Origin: Syntrophaceae bacterium
GTDB taxonomy: Bacteria; Desulfobacterota; Syntrophia; Syntrophales; UBA2192
Direction of reading: 5' to 3'
DNA: 64,000 nt
NCBI GenBank assembly: GCA_013177795.1
Contig: JABLXY010000001.1
Span: forward strand, 496,001 to 560,000
Part shown: positions 25,811-32,754 of the stretch, piece after piece
Numbering within the stretch: position 1 is the stretch's first letter
Layout: every line of letters starts with the position of its first letter
Position numbers and translations under genes: made by a program
Notes under the pieces: model-generated
What the model was told of the DNA's origin: nothing
The model's input: the letters and a program-made list of their open reading frames with translations, nothing else
Database searches by the model: none

Positions 25811-26497
25811 ATGATCGCCGCGGACCAACCCGGCCACCTCGGCCACCGCGACAGGCTCAAGGCCCGTTTCGAGCGGGCGGGGATCGACGGCCTGCACGAC
25901 TACGAGGCCTTGGAGCTGCTGCTCTTTTATGCCCTGCCGCGCAAGGATGTGAAGCCCCTGGCGAAGGAACTCCTGAAACGCTTCGGGTCCCTCCGGGGCG
26001 TACTCGACGCCGACTGCGAGGCCCTGCAGGCGATCCCCGGCATCGGCCGCCACACGGCCGTCCTGTTCGGCATCGTCCGCGAGGTCGCCTCACGATCCCT
26101 TCGGCAGCGGGCCGAGGAGCGCGAGCAGATCTCCTCGACGAAGGAGCTGATTGATTACTGCCTCGCCTCGATGGGCGGCCTGAAGGACGAGCATTTCGCC
26201 GTCATCTGCCTCGACGCGCGCAACCGCATCATCGAGGTCGAGACCGTCCAGGAGGGAATCGTGAACCAGGCCGTCGTCTACCCGCGGAAGGTCCTCGAAA
26301 AGGCCCTCGCGCACAAGGCCTCGGCCATCATCCTCGTGCACAATCACCCCTCGGGCCACGTGCGGCCCTCCGATGCGGACATCCGCCTTACCCGGGTTCT
26401 CCAGGACGCGGCCCGCGTCATGGACATCGCGCTGCACGATCATCTCATCGTGGGCGCCAACCGCTTCTTCAGCTTCCGCGAGGAAGGCATCCTGTAA
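25811..26497 (+). CDS. radC: RadC-family JAMM-domain protein
   Basis: 228 residues. An N-terminal helical UPF0758 domain with a helix-hairpin-helix-like piece (LQAIPGIGRHTAVLFGIVREVA) is followed by the MPN/JAMM domain with the zinc motif HNHPSGHVRPSDAD. RadC proteins are widespread; their role in DNA repair is disputed and the substrate unknown. ATG at 25811 with GAGGGGGG before it. It starts 10 bases after znuB, so it probably belongs to the zinc operon, and it has a zinc-type active site. The region right after its stop holds repeats. Confidence 0.93.
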   Translation: MIAADQPGHLGHRDRLKARFERAGIDGLHDYEALELLLFYALPRKDVKPLAKELLKRFGSLRGVLDADCEALQAIPGIGRHTAVLFGIVREVASRSLRQRAEEREQISSTKELIDYCLASMGGLKDEHFAVICLDARNRIIEVETVQEGIVNQAVVYPRKVLEKALAHKASAIILVHNHPSGHVRPSDADIRLTRVLQDAARVMDIALHDHLIVGANRFFSFREEGIL

Positions 26498-26529
26498 GAA
26501 ACAGTCTCGAGATTCGAACACGAGCGCTC

Positions 26530-26704
26530 GAGCGGAATTCTTCCTGCGAAATGACGGTTTTGGACCGCTCTAACGCTCGCTGCACTGCAGGCGCAAAAAC
26601 TCGCCCTGCGGGCTCAGACAGTTTGCGCTGCAGACGTTCCACTTCGCGAAGAGCGGTTCTCCAAAACGCGCCATACTTCGCCATCCAGAATTCCGCCCAA
26701 GCGC
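26530..26704 (+). repeat. dispersed repeat family R2 (MITE-like), copy A
   Basis: About 175 bases with imperfect terminal inverted repeats: the left end has GGAATTCTTCCTGCGAAATGACGGTTTT, the right end AAAACGCG...CATCCAGAATTCCGCC. A core (GCGCAAAAACTCG...CTCAGACAGTTTGCGC) is shared with copies at 39796-39992 (inverted) and 41058-41235. No coding potential. It fills most of the gene-free gap between radC and the M50 protease. Confidence 0.85.
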
Positions 26705-26721
26705 AGGTGATGCATCCCAAT

Positions 26722-26842
26722 GGCTGGTCAAAAAGTCCGGATGCAAGGCGCCCGACGTCCAGAAGAGAAGAGAGCGTGCGGTTGGTGTACGTGAACGACG
26801 AAGGACGAGGTCAACGCGTCGGATGAGCCTTTTTATCAGCCT
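26722..26842 (-). repeat. dispersed repeat family R3, copy 1
   Basis: About 121 bases matching 34075-34198. Ends are complementary (GGCTGGTCAAAAAG / CTTTTTATCAGCC), so the transcript could fold into one long hairpin. It abuts and slightly overlaps the stop of the leftward M50 protease gene, as copy 2 abuts the stop of another leftward gene; a 3'-end or terminator role is possible. Confidence 0.8.
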
Positions 26843-27743
26843 AAATGTTGATACTCGTAAAAGGGATCGGCGTAAACGTCAGCGCAAAGCACAGCATGGC
26901 CAGGTACCCCACGGCGAGACGCCGGTTGTCGAGTTCCCCCCAGTGGTAGATGACCGGTGGGTGGCGCACGCCCAGGGCAAGCAGGATCCCGCCCCAGATG
27001 AGCCACCCCTCCCAGCCCACAATGCCCAGGACGAGCAGCATCCCCACCACCGTCCAGGCCACTTCGCGCTGGCGGGCCCCGAAGATCGCGTAGACGATGT
27101 GGCCGCCGTCGAGCTGGCCCACGGGGATGAGATTGAGGGAGGTGACGAGCAGGCCGATCCAGCCCGCAAAGGCCATGGGGTGCAGGATCACGTCCTTGTC
27201 GGGGCCGATCGTGCCGTTGACGACCCAGTTGATCGCCGTGAACAGGGCACACTCGCCCAGGTGGATGCCGGCCCCTTCGGTCTGCGCCGCCGGCACGATC
27301 TGGGAAAGGGCCAGCCCCACGAACAGTACGGGGATCGTCACGGCAAGGCCCGCCAGAGGCCCCGCCGCCCCGATGTCGATGAGGGCGTTGCGGTCCGAGA
27401 CGGGCGATTTCATGGCGATGAAGGCCCCGAAGGTCCCGACGAGGGTGGGCCCCGGGATGAAGTAGGGAAGGCTGACATCCACGCCGTGCCGCCGGGACGC
27501 CGCCCAGTGGCCCAACTCGTGGCAGCCCAGGATGAGCAGCAGCGTAAAGGAAAAGGGGATCCCCTTCCAGAGCTCCGAGGGTCTCTCGATGGGGTTCACG
27601 CCGGCCTGCAGGGCACCGGCCAGCAGGGTCGTCAGGATGGTCACGGCAAACAGCCCGGCCGGGACGAGGGGATGGTTGAACCCGGGGCTCGAAAGGATTC
27701 GGCGAAGGCTGGATTTCAGGCCCATAAACAAAAAAGGGATCAT
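26841..27743 (-). CDS. site-2 protease-like metallopeptidase, M50 family
   Basis: About 300 residues, polytopic membrane protein. The zinc motif HELGH lies in a hydrophobic helix (LLLILGCHELGHWAASRRHGVDVSLPYFIPGP) and the third ligand in SLNLIPVGQLDGGHIVYA, as in site-2 intramembrane proteases. No PDZ domain is present, so it belongs to the compact branch of the family. The ATG at 27743 (MIPFLFMGLK) is preferred to a GTG at 27770; neither ribosome site is strong. Substrate unknown. Its stop lies on repeat R3 copy 1, and an HU-family gene is upstream. Confidence 0.9.
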   Translation of the reverse strand: MIPFLFMGLKSSLRRILSSPGFNHPLVPAGLFAVTILTTLLAGALQAGVNPIERPSELWKGIPFSFTLLLILGCHELGHWAASRRHGVDVSLPYFIPGPTLVGTFGAFIAMKSPVSDRNALIDIGAAGPLAGLAVTIPVLFVGLALSQIVPAAQTEGAGIHLGECALFTAINWVVNGTIGPDKDVILHPMAFAGWIGLLVTSLNLIPVGQLDGGHIVYAIFGARQREVAWTVVGMLLVLGIVGWEGWLIWGGILLALGVRHPPVIYHWGELDNRRLAVGYLAMLCFALTFTPIPFTSINI

Positions 27744-27802
27744 CGGATCATGATCCCCTGTTTTCCTCACATTCCAATAGGTTTCGTCTCAAAGCAGCGA
27801 AG

Positions 27803-28120
27803 TCACTCCGCGATGCCGCTGTCCTTTTTGCTTGCGCCCCCGTCGTCGAGGTTGACCATGTCCCGAAGCTCCTTGCCAACCTTGAAAAAGGGGAGCCGTT
27901 TCGGGGAAACGGTGATGTTCATGCCCGTCTTGGGGTTGCGCCCCGTGTAGGACTGGTAGTTGCGCACGACGAAGCTCCCGAGCCCGCGGATCTCGATCCT
28001 CCCGTTATTCTTGAGTTCTTCCGTGAACCCCTTGAAAATGAGATTGACCACGTCGGTGGCCTTCTTCTCCGTCAGGTTCTCCCTTCTTGCCAGCTCCTCG
28101 ATCAACCCCGACTTGTTCAT
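27803..28120 (-). CDS. HU/IHF-family DNA-binding protein
   Basis: 105 residues. The bacterial histone-like fold is clear: MNKSGLIEELARRENLTEKKATDVVNLIFKGFTEEL, then the beta arm GRIEIRGLGSFVVRNYQSYTGRNPKTGMNITVSPKRLPFFKVGKEL. The arm motif GRNPKTG and the IHF-like FFKVGKELRD suggest an IHF-beta type rather than HU. ATG at 28120 with AAGGGGGGGACC just upstream. A strong promoter with a perfect -35 lies about 85 bases upstream. A second paralogue is encoded at 32251-32526. Confidence 0.93.
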   Translation of the reverse strand: MNKSGLIEELARRENLTEKKATDVVNLIFKGFTEELKNNGRIEIRGLGSFVVRNYQSYTGRNPKTGMNITVSPKRLPFFKVGKELRDMVNLDDGGASKKDSGIAE

Positions 28121-28202
28121 GGTCCCCCCCTTAAAAAGCGGAATAAGCCCCAAGGGCTTGCCGATGCATCGTAAAAAGGGATTAATTGCGCGTTTTCATT
28201 GA

Positions 28203-28232
28203 ATATTAGTTTCGGTCATCCCGGAATGTCAA
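28203..28232 (-). promoter_or_regulatory. sigma70 promoter of the HU/IHF gene
   Basis: Minus strand: TTGACA (28232-28227), 18-base spacer, TAATAT (28208-28203). Predicted start near 28196, leaving a leader of about 75 bases. The -35 overlaps the last bases of rluB. Confidence 0.7.
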
Positions 28233-28972
28233 GAACATTTTTCTCGTTTTTTTTTCGGCCGGGGCCTCAGGAGACCCTCCACGTCCCGCCTGCGCAGCCG
28301 CCGGTACTCGCCCGGCTTGAGGCTGCCCAGTTCCAGGCTGCCGATGGCGATGCGGATCAGCCGCGCCACGGGATGGCCCAAGGCCTCCATGGCCCGCCGG
28401 ATGATCCGGTTTCGCCCCTCCGAAATGGTGATGCGGAGCCACTGGCTCTTCTCGTTGAACTTCTCCTCCTGGATCCCGTCGACCGTGAAAAGACCGTCCT
28501 CCAGCTCGATTCCGCTTGTGAGCGCCTGGATATCCTTCCGGGTGACCCGTCCGCGCACCTTGACCAGGTAGGTGCGCGGGATGGCATACCGTGGGTGCTG
28601 GATGCGCTCGGCGAACCGGCCGTCGTTGGTCAGCAGCAGGAGGCCCTCGGAGTCGTAATCCAGCCTCCCTACGGGGTAGACGCGCTCGGGGACATCGCGG
28701 AGCAGGTCGGTGACGATCGGCCGGCCCTCGGGGTCCTTCAGCGTCGTCACGTACCCGGCAGGCTTGTTGAGCATCAGGTAGACGCGCTCCACCTCGGTCG
28801 AGATCAGGCGCCCGTCGACGCGGATCTCGTCGCGCCCGGGGTCGGCCTTGGCCCCGAGCTGCCGCACAACGCGGTCGTTCACCTGGACCTTCCCCGCAAG
28901 GATGAGTTCCTCGGCCGCCCGTCTCGAGCAGATGCCCGCCGCGGCGATGATCTTCTGGAGACGCTCCTCCAT
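28229..28972 (-). CDS. rluB: 23S rRNA pseudouridine synthase, RluB/RsuA family
   Basis: 247 residues. N-terminal S4 domain (ERLQKIIAAAGICSRRAAEELILAGKVQVND) and pseudouridine synthase domain with the catalytic GRLDYDSEGLLLLTNDG and the RsuA/RluB/E/F hallmark EGRNRIIRRAMEALGHPVARLIR. The C-terminus is basic. Modifies a uridine in large-subunit rRNA (RluB: U2605 region in E. coli). ATG at 28972 with GGAGGAG before it, 4 bases after the scpB stop, so it is the last gene of the trpS-scpA-scpB-rluB string. Confidence 0.94.
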   Translation of the reverse strand: MEERLQKIIAAAGICSRRAAEELILAGKVQVNDRVVRQLGAKADPGRDEIRVDGRLISTEVERVYLMLNKPAGYVTTLKDPEGRPIVTDLLRDVPERVYPVGRLDYDSEGLLLLTNDGRFAERIQHPRYAIPRTYLVKVRGRVTRKDIQALTSGIELEDGLFTVDGIQEEKFNEKSQWLRITISEGRNRIIRRAMEALGHPVARLIRIAIGSLELGSLKPGEYRRLRRRDVEGLLRPRPKKKREKCS

Positions 28973-28976
28973 GGGG

Positions 28977-29498
28977 CTACTCCTCCATCTCCGTGATCTC
29001 ACGCAGCGTGGGAAGCTCGGAAAGGTCCTTCAGGTCGAAGACCTCCAGGAACCGTTTCGTCGTGCCGTACATGATGGGCTTGCCGGGGACGTTCTTGCGG
29101 CCCACGATCCGGACGAGCTTCTTCTCCAGCAGTCCCTTGAGGGAGCCGCTCACGTCGACACCCCGGATCTTCTCGATCTCCTGCCGCGTGACAGGCTGCC
29201 GGTAGGCGACGACGGAGAGGGTCTCCATAGCCGCGGGCGACAGGGCGACGGGGCGGATCCCGCGGAGCTTCCGGATCCAGGGCGAGAACTCCGCCTTGGT
29301 CCTGAACTGGTACCCCCCGGCCACCTCCATGAGGCACAGGCCCCCGCGGCGCTGCCGGTACTCCGTCTCGATGTCCTGCAGGATCTCCACGATCGCCTTT
29401 CGATCCACATCCCCCAGGACGTCTTTCAGACGGTCCACCGAGACGGGGCTGTCCGACGCGAACACCAGCGCCTCGACAACGGATCGCATGTCATCCAT
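28977..29498 (-). CDS. scpB: segregation and condensation protein B
   Basis: 173 residues. Kleisin-associated winged-helix protein of the SMC-ScpAB condensin complex. Seen: VVEALVFASDSPVSVDRLKDVLG, YQFRTKAEFSPWI, and the hallmark LSPAAMETLSVVAYRQPVTRQEIEKIRGVDVSGSLKGLLEKKLVRIVGRKNVPGKP-IMYGTTKRFLEVFDLKDL. Its start overlaps the end of scpA by 8 bases. Chromosome organisation is the role. Confidence 0.95.
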   Translation of the reverse strand: MDDMRSVVEALVFASDSPVSVDRLKDVLGDVDRKAIVEILQDIETEYRQRRGGLCLMEVAGGYQFRTKAEFSPWIRKLRGIRPVALSPAAMETLSVVAYRQPVTRQEIEKIRGVDVSGSLKGLLEKKLVRIVGRKNVPGKPIMYGTTKRFLEVFDLKDLSELPTLREITEMEE

Positions 29499-30225
29499 CG
29501 GCTGATTCCTCCACTGCGGGGAATATCCGGATCGGCCCGAAGGGATCGGACTGGAAGGCCCTGACCACGCGCATCTTCATGAGCTCCAAGATGGCCAGCA
29601 GCGTGTAGATGACGCTCTTGCGGGTGCGGCTCGCCCTGAGCAGATCGGTGAAGGAAAGGCTCTTCTCCCGTTCGAGGTCCTCGAGGATCTCGTTGATCCG
29701 GTCGGACAGCGAGATCCGCTCCGTGTCGATCTCCAGGAGGTCCTCCTTGTCCATCCGCCCGACGACCTGCTTGAAGGCCTCGATGAGCTCGAAGAGGCTC
29801 ACCTCCATCATCGCCTCCTCCGGCTCGTCGGGGATCTCGTCGGCGGAAGGGACGCGCTTGAACACGTCACGGTCGAGCACCCTTCGCTGGCTCAGGCTCA
29901 GGGCCGCCTCCTTGAAGGCCTGGTACTCGAGAAGCTGCCGCACCAGCTCGGCCCGCGGGTCCTGCTGGTCCTCTTCCGTCCCGCCCTCTCCCTCCTCGAC
30001 GGGCAGGAGCATCCTCGACTTGATGTGGATGAGGGTCGCCGCCAGCACCAGGTACTCTCCGGCCAGGTCGAGATTGAGGGCCTTCATCATCTCGAGATGC
30101 TCGAGATACTGTTCCGTGATGAGGGCCATGGGGATGTTGTAGATGTCGATCTCGTTCTTCCGGATCAGGTACAGCAGAAGATCAAGGGGCCCCTCAAAGA
30201 TGTCGAGTTTGACCTCGTAGCTCAT
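29491..30225 (-). CDS. scpA: segregation and condensation protein A
   Basis: 244-residue kleisin of the bacterial condensin. Seen: YEVKLDIFEGPLDLLLYLIRKNEIDIYNIPMALITEQYLEHLEMM at the N-terminus, EYLVLAATLIHIKSRMLLP, and the C-terminal SFTDLLRASRTRKSVIYTLLAILELMKMRVVRAFQ. Both SMC-binding ends are present. It starts 5 bases after the trpS stop and overlaps scpB, so chromosome-condensation genes are cotranscribed with a tRNA synthetase. Confidence 0.96.
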   Translation of the reverse strand: MSYEVKLDIFEGPLDLLLYLIRKNEIDIYNIPMALITEQYLEHLEMMKALNLDLAGEYLVLAATLIHIKSRMLLPVEEGEGGTEEDQQDPRAELVRQLLEYQAFKEAALSLSQRRVLDRDVFKRVPSADEIPDEPEEAMMEVSLFELIEAFKQVVGRMDKEDLLEIDTERISLSDRINEILEDLEREKSLSFTDLLRASRTRKSVIYTLLAILELMKMRVVRAFQSDPFGPIRIFPAVEESADG

Positions 30226-30230
30226 GGCGA

Positions 30231-31223
30231 TCAGACCCGGACGGCGTCCCGGACCTCGTCCATTGTCGCCCGGGCCACCTGCCGGGCCCGCTCGTTCCCG
30301 TCGGCGATGATGTCGTCCACCTCCTGGAGGTGAGAGCGATAGTAGTCCTGTTTGTCATGAATCGGCTTGAGGCCGTCGGCAAGGCGCTGGGCCAGCCGCT
30401 TCTTGCACTGCACGCAGCCGATGGCCGCCTTGCGGCAGTCCCGGTCGATCTCGGCGACGTCTGCGGCCGTCGAGTAGATGTTGTGGAAGGCGAAGACGTT
30501 GCAGACCTCCGGGCGGCCGGGGTCGCTCTTTCGCTGGCGTTGCGGGTCGGTGAACATGGATTCGACCTTCTTGCGCAGCTCCTCCCCGCGGTCGCTCAGA
30601 TAGATCGCGTTGTCGTAGGACTTGCTCATCTTCCGGCCGTCGATGCCCAGGAGCTTCGGCACCTCCGTCAGGAGCGGTTCGGGGATCGGGAAGATCTCCC
30701 GGTAGAGGAAGTTGAAGCGGCGGGCGATCTCGCGTGTCAGCTCGACGTGCGGCAGCTGGTCGACGCCCACCGGCACGCCGTAGGCCTTGTACATGATGAT
30801 GTCCGCCGCCTGGAGGACCGGGTATCCCAGGAAGCCGAAGGTGGAGAGGTCCCGGTCGACGAGCTCCTGTTTCATCTCCTTGTAGGTGGGGTTGCGCTCG
30901 AGCCACGGCAGCGGGGTGATCATGCACAGCAGGACGAAGAGCTCCGCGTGCTCCTTGACGGCGGACTGGACAAAGAGGGTGCTCTCTCTCGGGTCGAGTC
31001 CGGCGGCAAGCCAGTCGACGACGATGTCGATCCGGTTCTGGCGGATCTCCTCGGTCCGGTTGTAGTCCGACGTCAGGGCGTGCCAGTCGGCGATGAAGTA
31101 GAAGCAGTCGTAGCCGCCGTCGTTCTGCAGGTCCACCCAGTTCTTCAGGGCGCCGAGGTAGTTGCCGAGGTGCAGCCTGCCCGTCGGCCGGATCCCGCTG
31201 AGGATTCTTCGTTTCGTTGCCAT
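30231..31223 (-). CDS. trpS: tryptophanyl-tRNA synthetase
   Basis: 330 residues, class I synthetase. HIGH-type motif RPTGRLHLGNYLGALKNW, the tryptophan-pocket region CFYFIADWHALT, PVGVDQLPHVELTREIARRFN and KMSKSYDNAIYLSD are present. The ATG at 31223 gives the standard MATKRRILSGIRPTG start with AAGGGAC in front. First gene of trpS-scpA-scpB-rluB. A strong promoter and a GC hairpin lie in front; no leader-peptide Trp codons were identified. Confidence 0.96.
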   Translation of the reverse strand: MATKRRILSGIRPTGRLHLGNYLGALKNWVDLQNDGGYDCFYFIADWHALTSDYNRTEEIRQNRIDIVVDWLAAGLDPRESTLFVQSAVKEHAELFVLLCMITPLPWLERNPTYKEMKQELVDRDLSTFGFLGYPVLQAADIIMYKAYGVPVGVDQLPHVELTREIARRFNFLYREIFPIPEPLLTEVPKLLGIDGRKMSKSYDNAIYLSDRGEELRKKVESMFTDPQRQRKSDPGRPEVCNVFAFHNIYSTAADVAEIDRDCRKAAIGCVQCKKRLAQRLADGLKPIHDKQDYYRSHLQEVDDIIADGNERARQVARATMDEVRDAVRV

Positions 31224-31248
31224 GTCCCTTCTTCCACGCATCGGAAAT

Positions 31249-31270
31249 CGCCCGGGGATGGACCCGGGCG
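31249..31270 (-). promoter_or_regulatory. hairpin in the trpS leader
   Basis: Perfect inverted repeat CGCCCGGG-N6-CCCGGGCG (31249-31256 and 31263-31270), just downstream of the predicted trpS transcription start. It is not followed by a T run. It could protect the 5' end or affect translation; a T-box is not apparent. Confidence 0.5.
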
Positions 31271-31277
31271 CCCCGGT

Positions 31278-31306
31278 CGTATAACAGAAATGCCTGCCCC
31301 TGTCAA
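31278..31306 (-). promoter_or_regulatory. sigma70 promoter of trpS
   Basis: Minus strand: TTGACA (31306-31301), 17-base spacer, TATACG (31283-31278). Consensus -35 and ideal spacing; predicted start near 31271. Confidence 0.72.
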
Positions 31307-31349
31307 CGGCAAGCAAGGCCAAGTTCAAGAAAAAACACAAGGTTTTTCC

Positions 31350-32159
31350 TCAGCGCCGGGCCGCTGCGAGAATCTGTCGGATCCTCGACAGCGGCCTGTC
31401 GAGGGAGCGGCGCTCCTGCCGCAGGCTCTCGAGGGCATCGAGGACGCCGAGCTGCGCCAGCCGCTGCAGCACCCTCGCACAATCGGCCTCCTGGAGGATC
31501 AGCCTCAGCTCGGCTGCGATCCGGTACTCTTCCAGGACCGCGAGGAGGCCCAGCGACAGGGCCTCGCCGATCCGTGCCTCGTCGGCCGCTACGACCCGGA
31601 AGCCCAGCCTGACCTCGAACCGGACGGCCCGGAAGATCCTCGTCGGGTCGTCGATGAAGCTCCGCCCGTGCAGGACGCGGATGTTGCCCTCGCCGATGTC
31701 GCGCAGCCCGCCGAACTCGTCGAGCAGGCGGCCGAACCCCGCCGGTGCGAGAGACGCGGCCATCGCGTTGATCGTGAAATCACGGCGTGCAAGGTCATCC
31801 CGGATCGTTCCCGGCGTCACGCGGGGAAGCGCCGCGGGCGCGTCGTAGATCTCCGTGCGGGCCGTGGCGACATCCACCTTGACGCCGTTGGGCATGGTGA
31901 TCGTGGCCGTCCCGAACCGCTCATAGCATTTCACCCGCGCGCGCAGGCGGCCTGCGAGCCTCCTGGCGAACCGGATCCCCTCCCCCTCGACGACGATGTC
32001 CAGGTCGACATTGTCACGCCCCAGGAGCAGGTCCCGCACCGTGCCCCCCACGGCGTAGGCGCCGAACCCCATGTCTTCGGCAAGGCTCCCCGCCCCGTGG
32101 AGGATGTCCCTCAGCGCAGGTGCCATCCGGGCTTCAATCGTCTCCGCAAGACTCTGCAT
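31350..32159 (-). CDS. short class II CCA/poly(A)-type nucleotidyltransferase
   Basis: 269 residues. The nucleotidyltransferase head is complete: GAYAVGGTVRDLLLGRDNVDLDIVVEG (with the DxD metal ligands), the tRNA-NT motif RRDFTINAMA and the nucleotide-recognition motif DDPTRIFRAVRFEVRLGF. The usual body and tail helices are largely missing; the protein ends about 60 residues after the DPTRIFRAVRF segment. Family members are usually 400 residues or more, and deltaproteobacterial relatives are often fused behind DHH and CBS domains; here neither is present. It may be a stand-alone A- or CC-adding enzyme or a relic. Start ATG at 32159, upstream terminator excludes a longer form. Confidence 0.82.
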   Translation of the reverse strand: MQSLAETIEARMAPALRDILHGAGSLAEDMGFGAYAVGGTVRDLLLGRDNVDLDIVVEGEGIRFARRLAGRLRARVKCYERFGTATITMPNGVKVDVATARTEIYDAPAALPRVTPGTIRDDLARRDFTINAMAASLAPAGFGRLLDEFGGLRDIGEGNIRVLHGRSFIDDPTRIFRAVRFEVRLGFRVVAADEARIGEALSLGLLAVLEEYRIAAELRLILQEADCARVLQRLAQLGVLDALESLRQERRSLDRPLSRIRQILAAARR

Positions 32160-32192
32160 GCCGCGATGTCCGTCCGCCCCTCCCGGGGCGTC

Positions 32193-32228
32193 AAAAAAAG
32201 ACCTCCCGTCGCCCGACGGCGGAGGTCC
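32193..32228 (-). terminator. rho-independent terminator after the second HU-family gene
   Basis: On the minus strand GACCTCCGCCGTC and GACGGGAGGTC form a strong stem around GGGC, followed by seven T (32199-32193). Confidence 0.85.
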
Positions 32229-32250
32229 TTGGATCGTTTCGGGCCGCCCC

Positions 32251-32526
32251 TCAGACGTTGACGACGTCCGTCAGCCCCTTGCCGGCCTTGAACCGGACGA
32301 CTTTGCGCGCCGGGATCTGCACGACGCCGCCCGTTTTGGGGTTCCTCCCCGTTCTGGCCCTGCGCTGCACGCAGTTGAAGGTCCCGAAGCCGGTGAGGCT
32401 GAGCCTGCCCGTCTTTCTGAGCTCTTCACCCACGGCATTGAGGTACGCCTCCAGGGCCCTTCCGGCTGCCGCTTTCGAGACCATCGCCTCCTTTGCCATC
32501 CGCTCGATCATCTCCTGCTTGGTCAT
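32251..32526 (-). CDS. HU-family DNA-binding protein (second copy)
   Basis: 91 residues, canonical HU length. MTKQEMIERMAKEAMVSKAAAGRALEAYLNAVGEEL, then RKTGRLSLTGFGTFNCVQRRARTGRNPKTGG and IPARKVVRFKAGKGL, which is the complete HU fold including the DNA-bending arm with TGRNPKTG. Differs clearly from the IHF-like copy at 27803, so the genome has at least two nucleoid proteins of this type. ATG at 32526 with AAAAGGGGG upstream; its own terminator follows. Confidence 0.94.
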   Translation of the reverse strand: MTKQEMIERMAKEAMVSKAAAGRALEAYLNAVGEELRKTGRLSLTGFGTFNCVQRRARTGRNPKTGGVVQIPARKVVRFKAGKGLTDVVNV

Positions 32527-32754
32527 CACGAACCCCCTTTTCTGCGCGATGAGTCCAACCGACGCCATGAACCGCGGCTCATGGCCTCTCCCTGTCCTGC
32601 CGGGTGCTGCAACGACGGATGCGGTTTCCGGAATACGCGGTGTTTGGGTTAGGCTTGTTCGAAGCGGGTCTGCTCCGGGGTCTGACGCGGGAAAGCAATT
32701 TGTCTCTAGCACAAATGTGAGAAGGCAGGCAAGAGAATTTCCCGGCCCGGCGGC

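Noticed and set aside
31224-31349. T-box or Trp leader peptide in front of trpS
   Set aside because: No T-box sequence, no run of Trp codons and no antiterminator; only one GC hairpin is visible.
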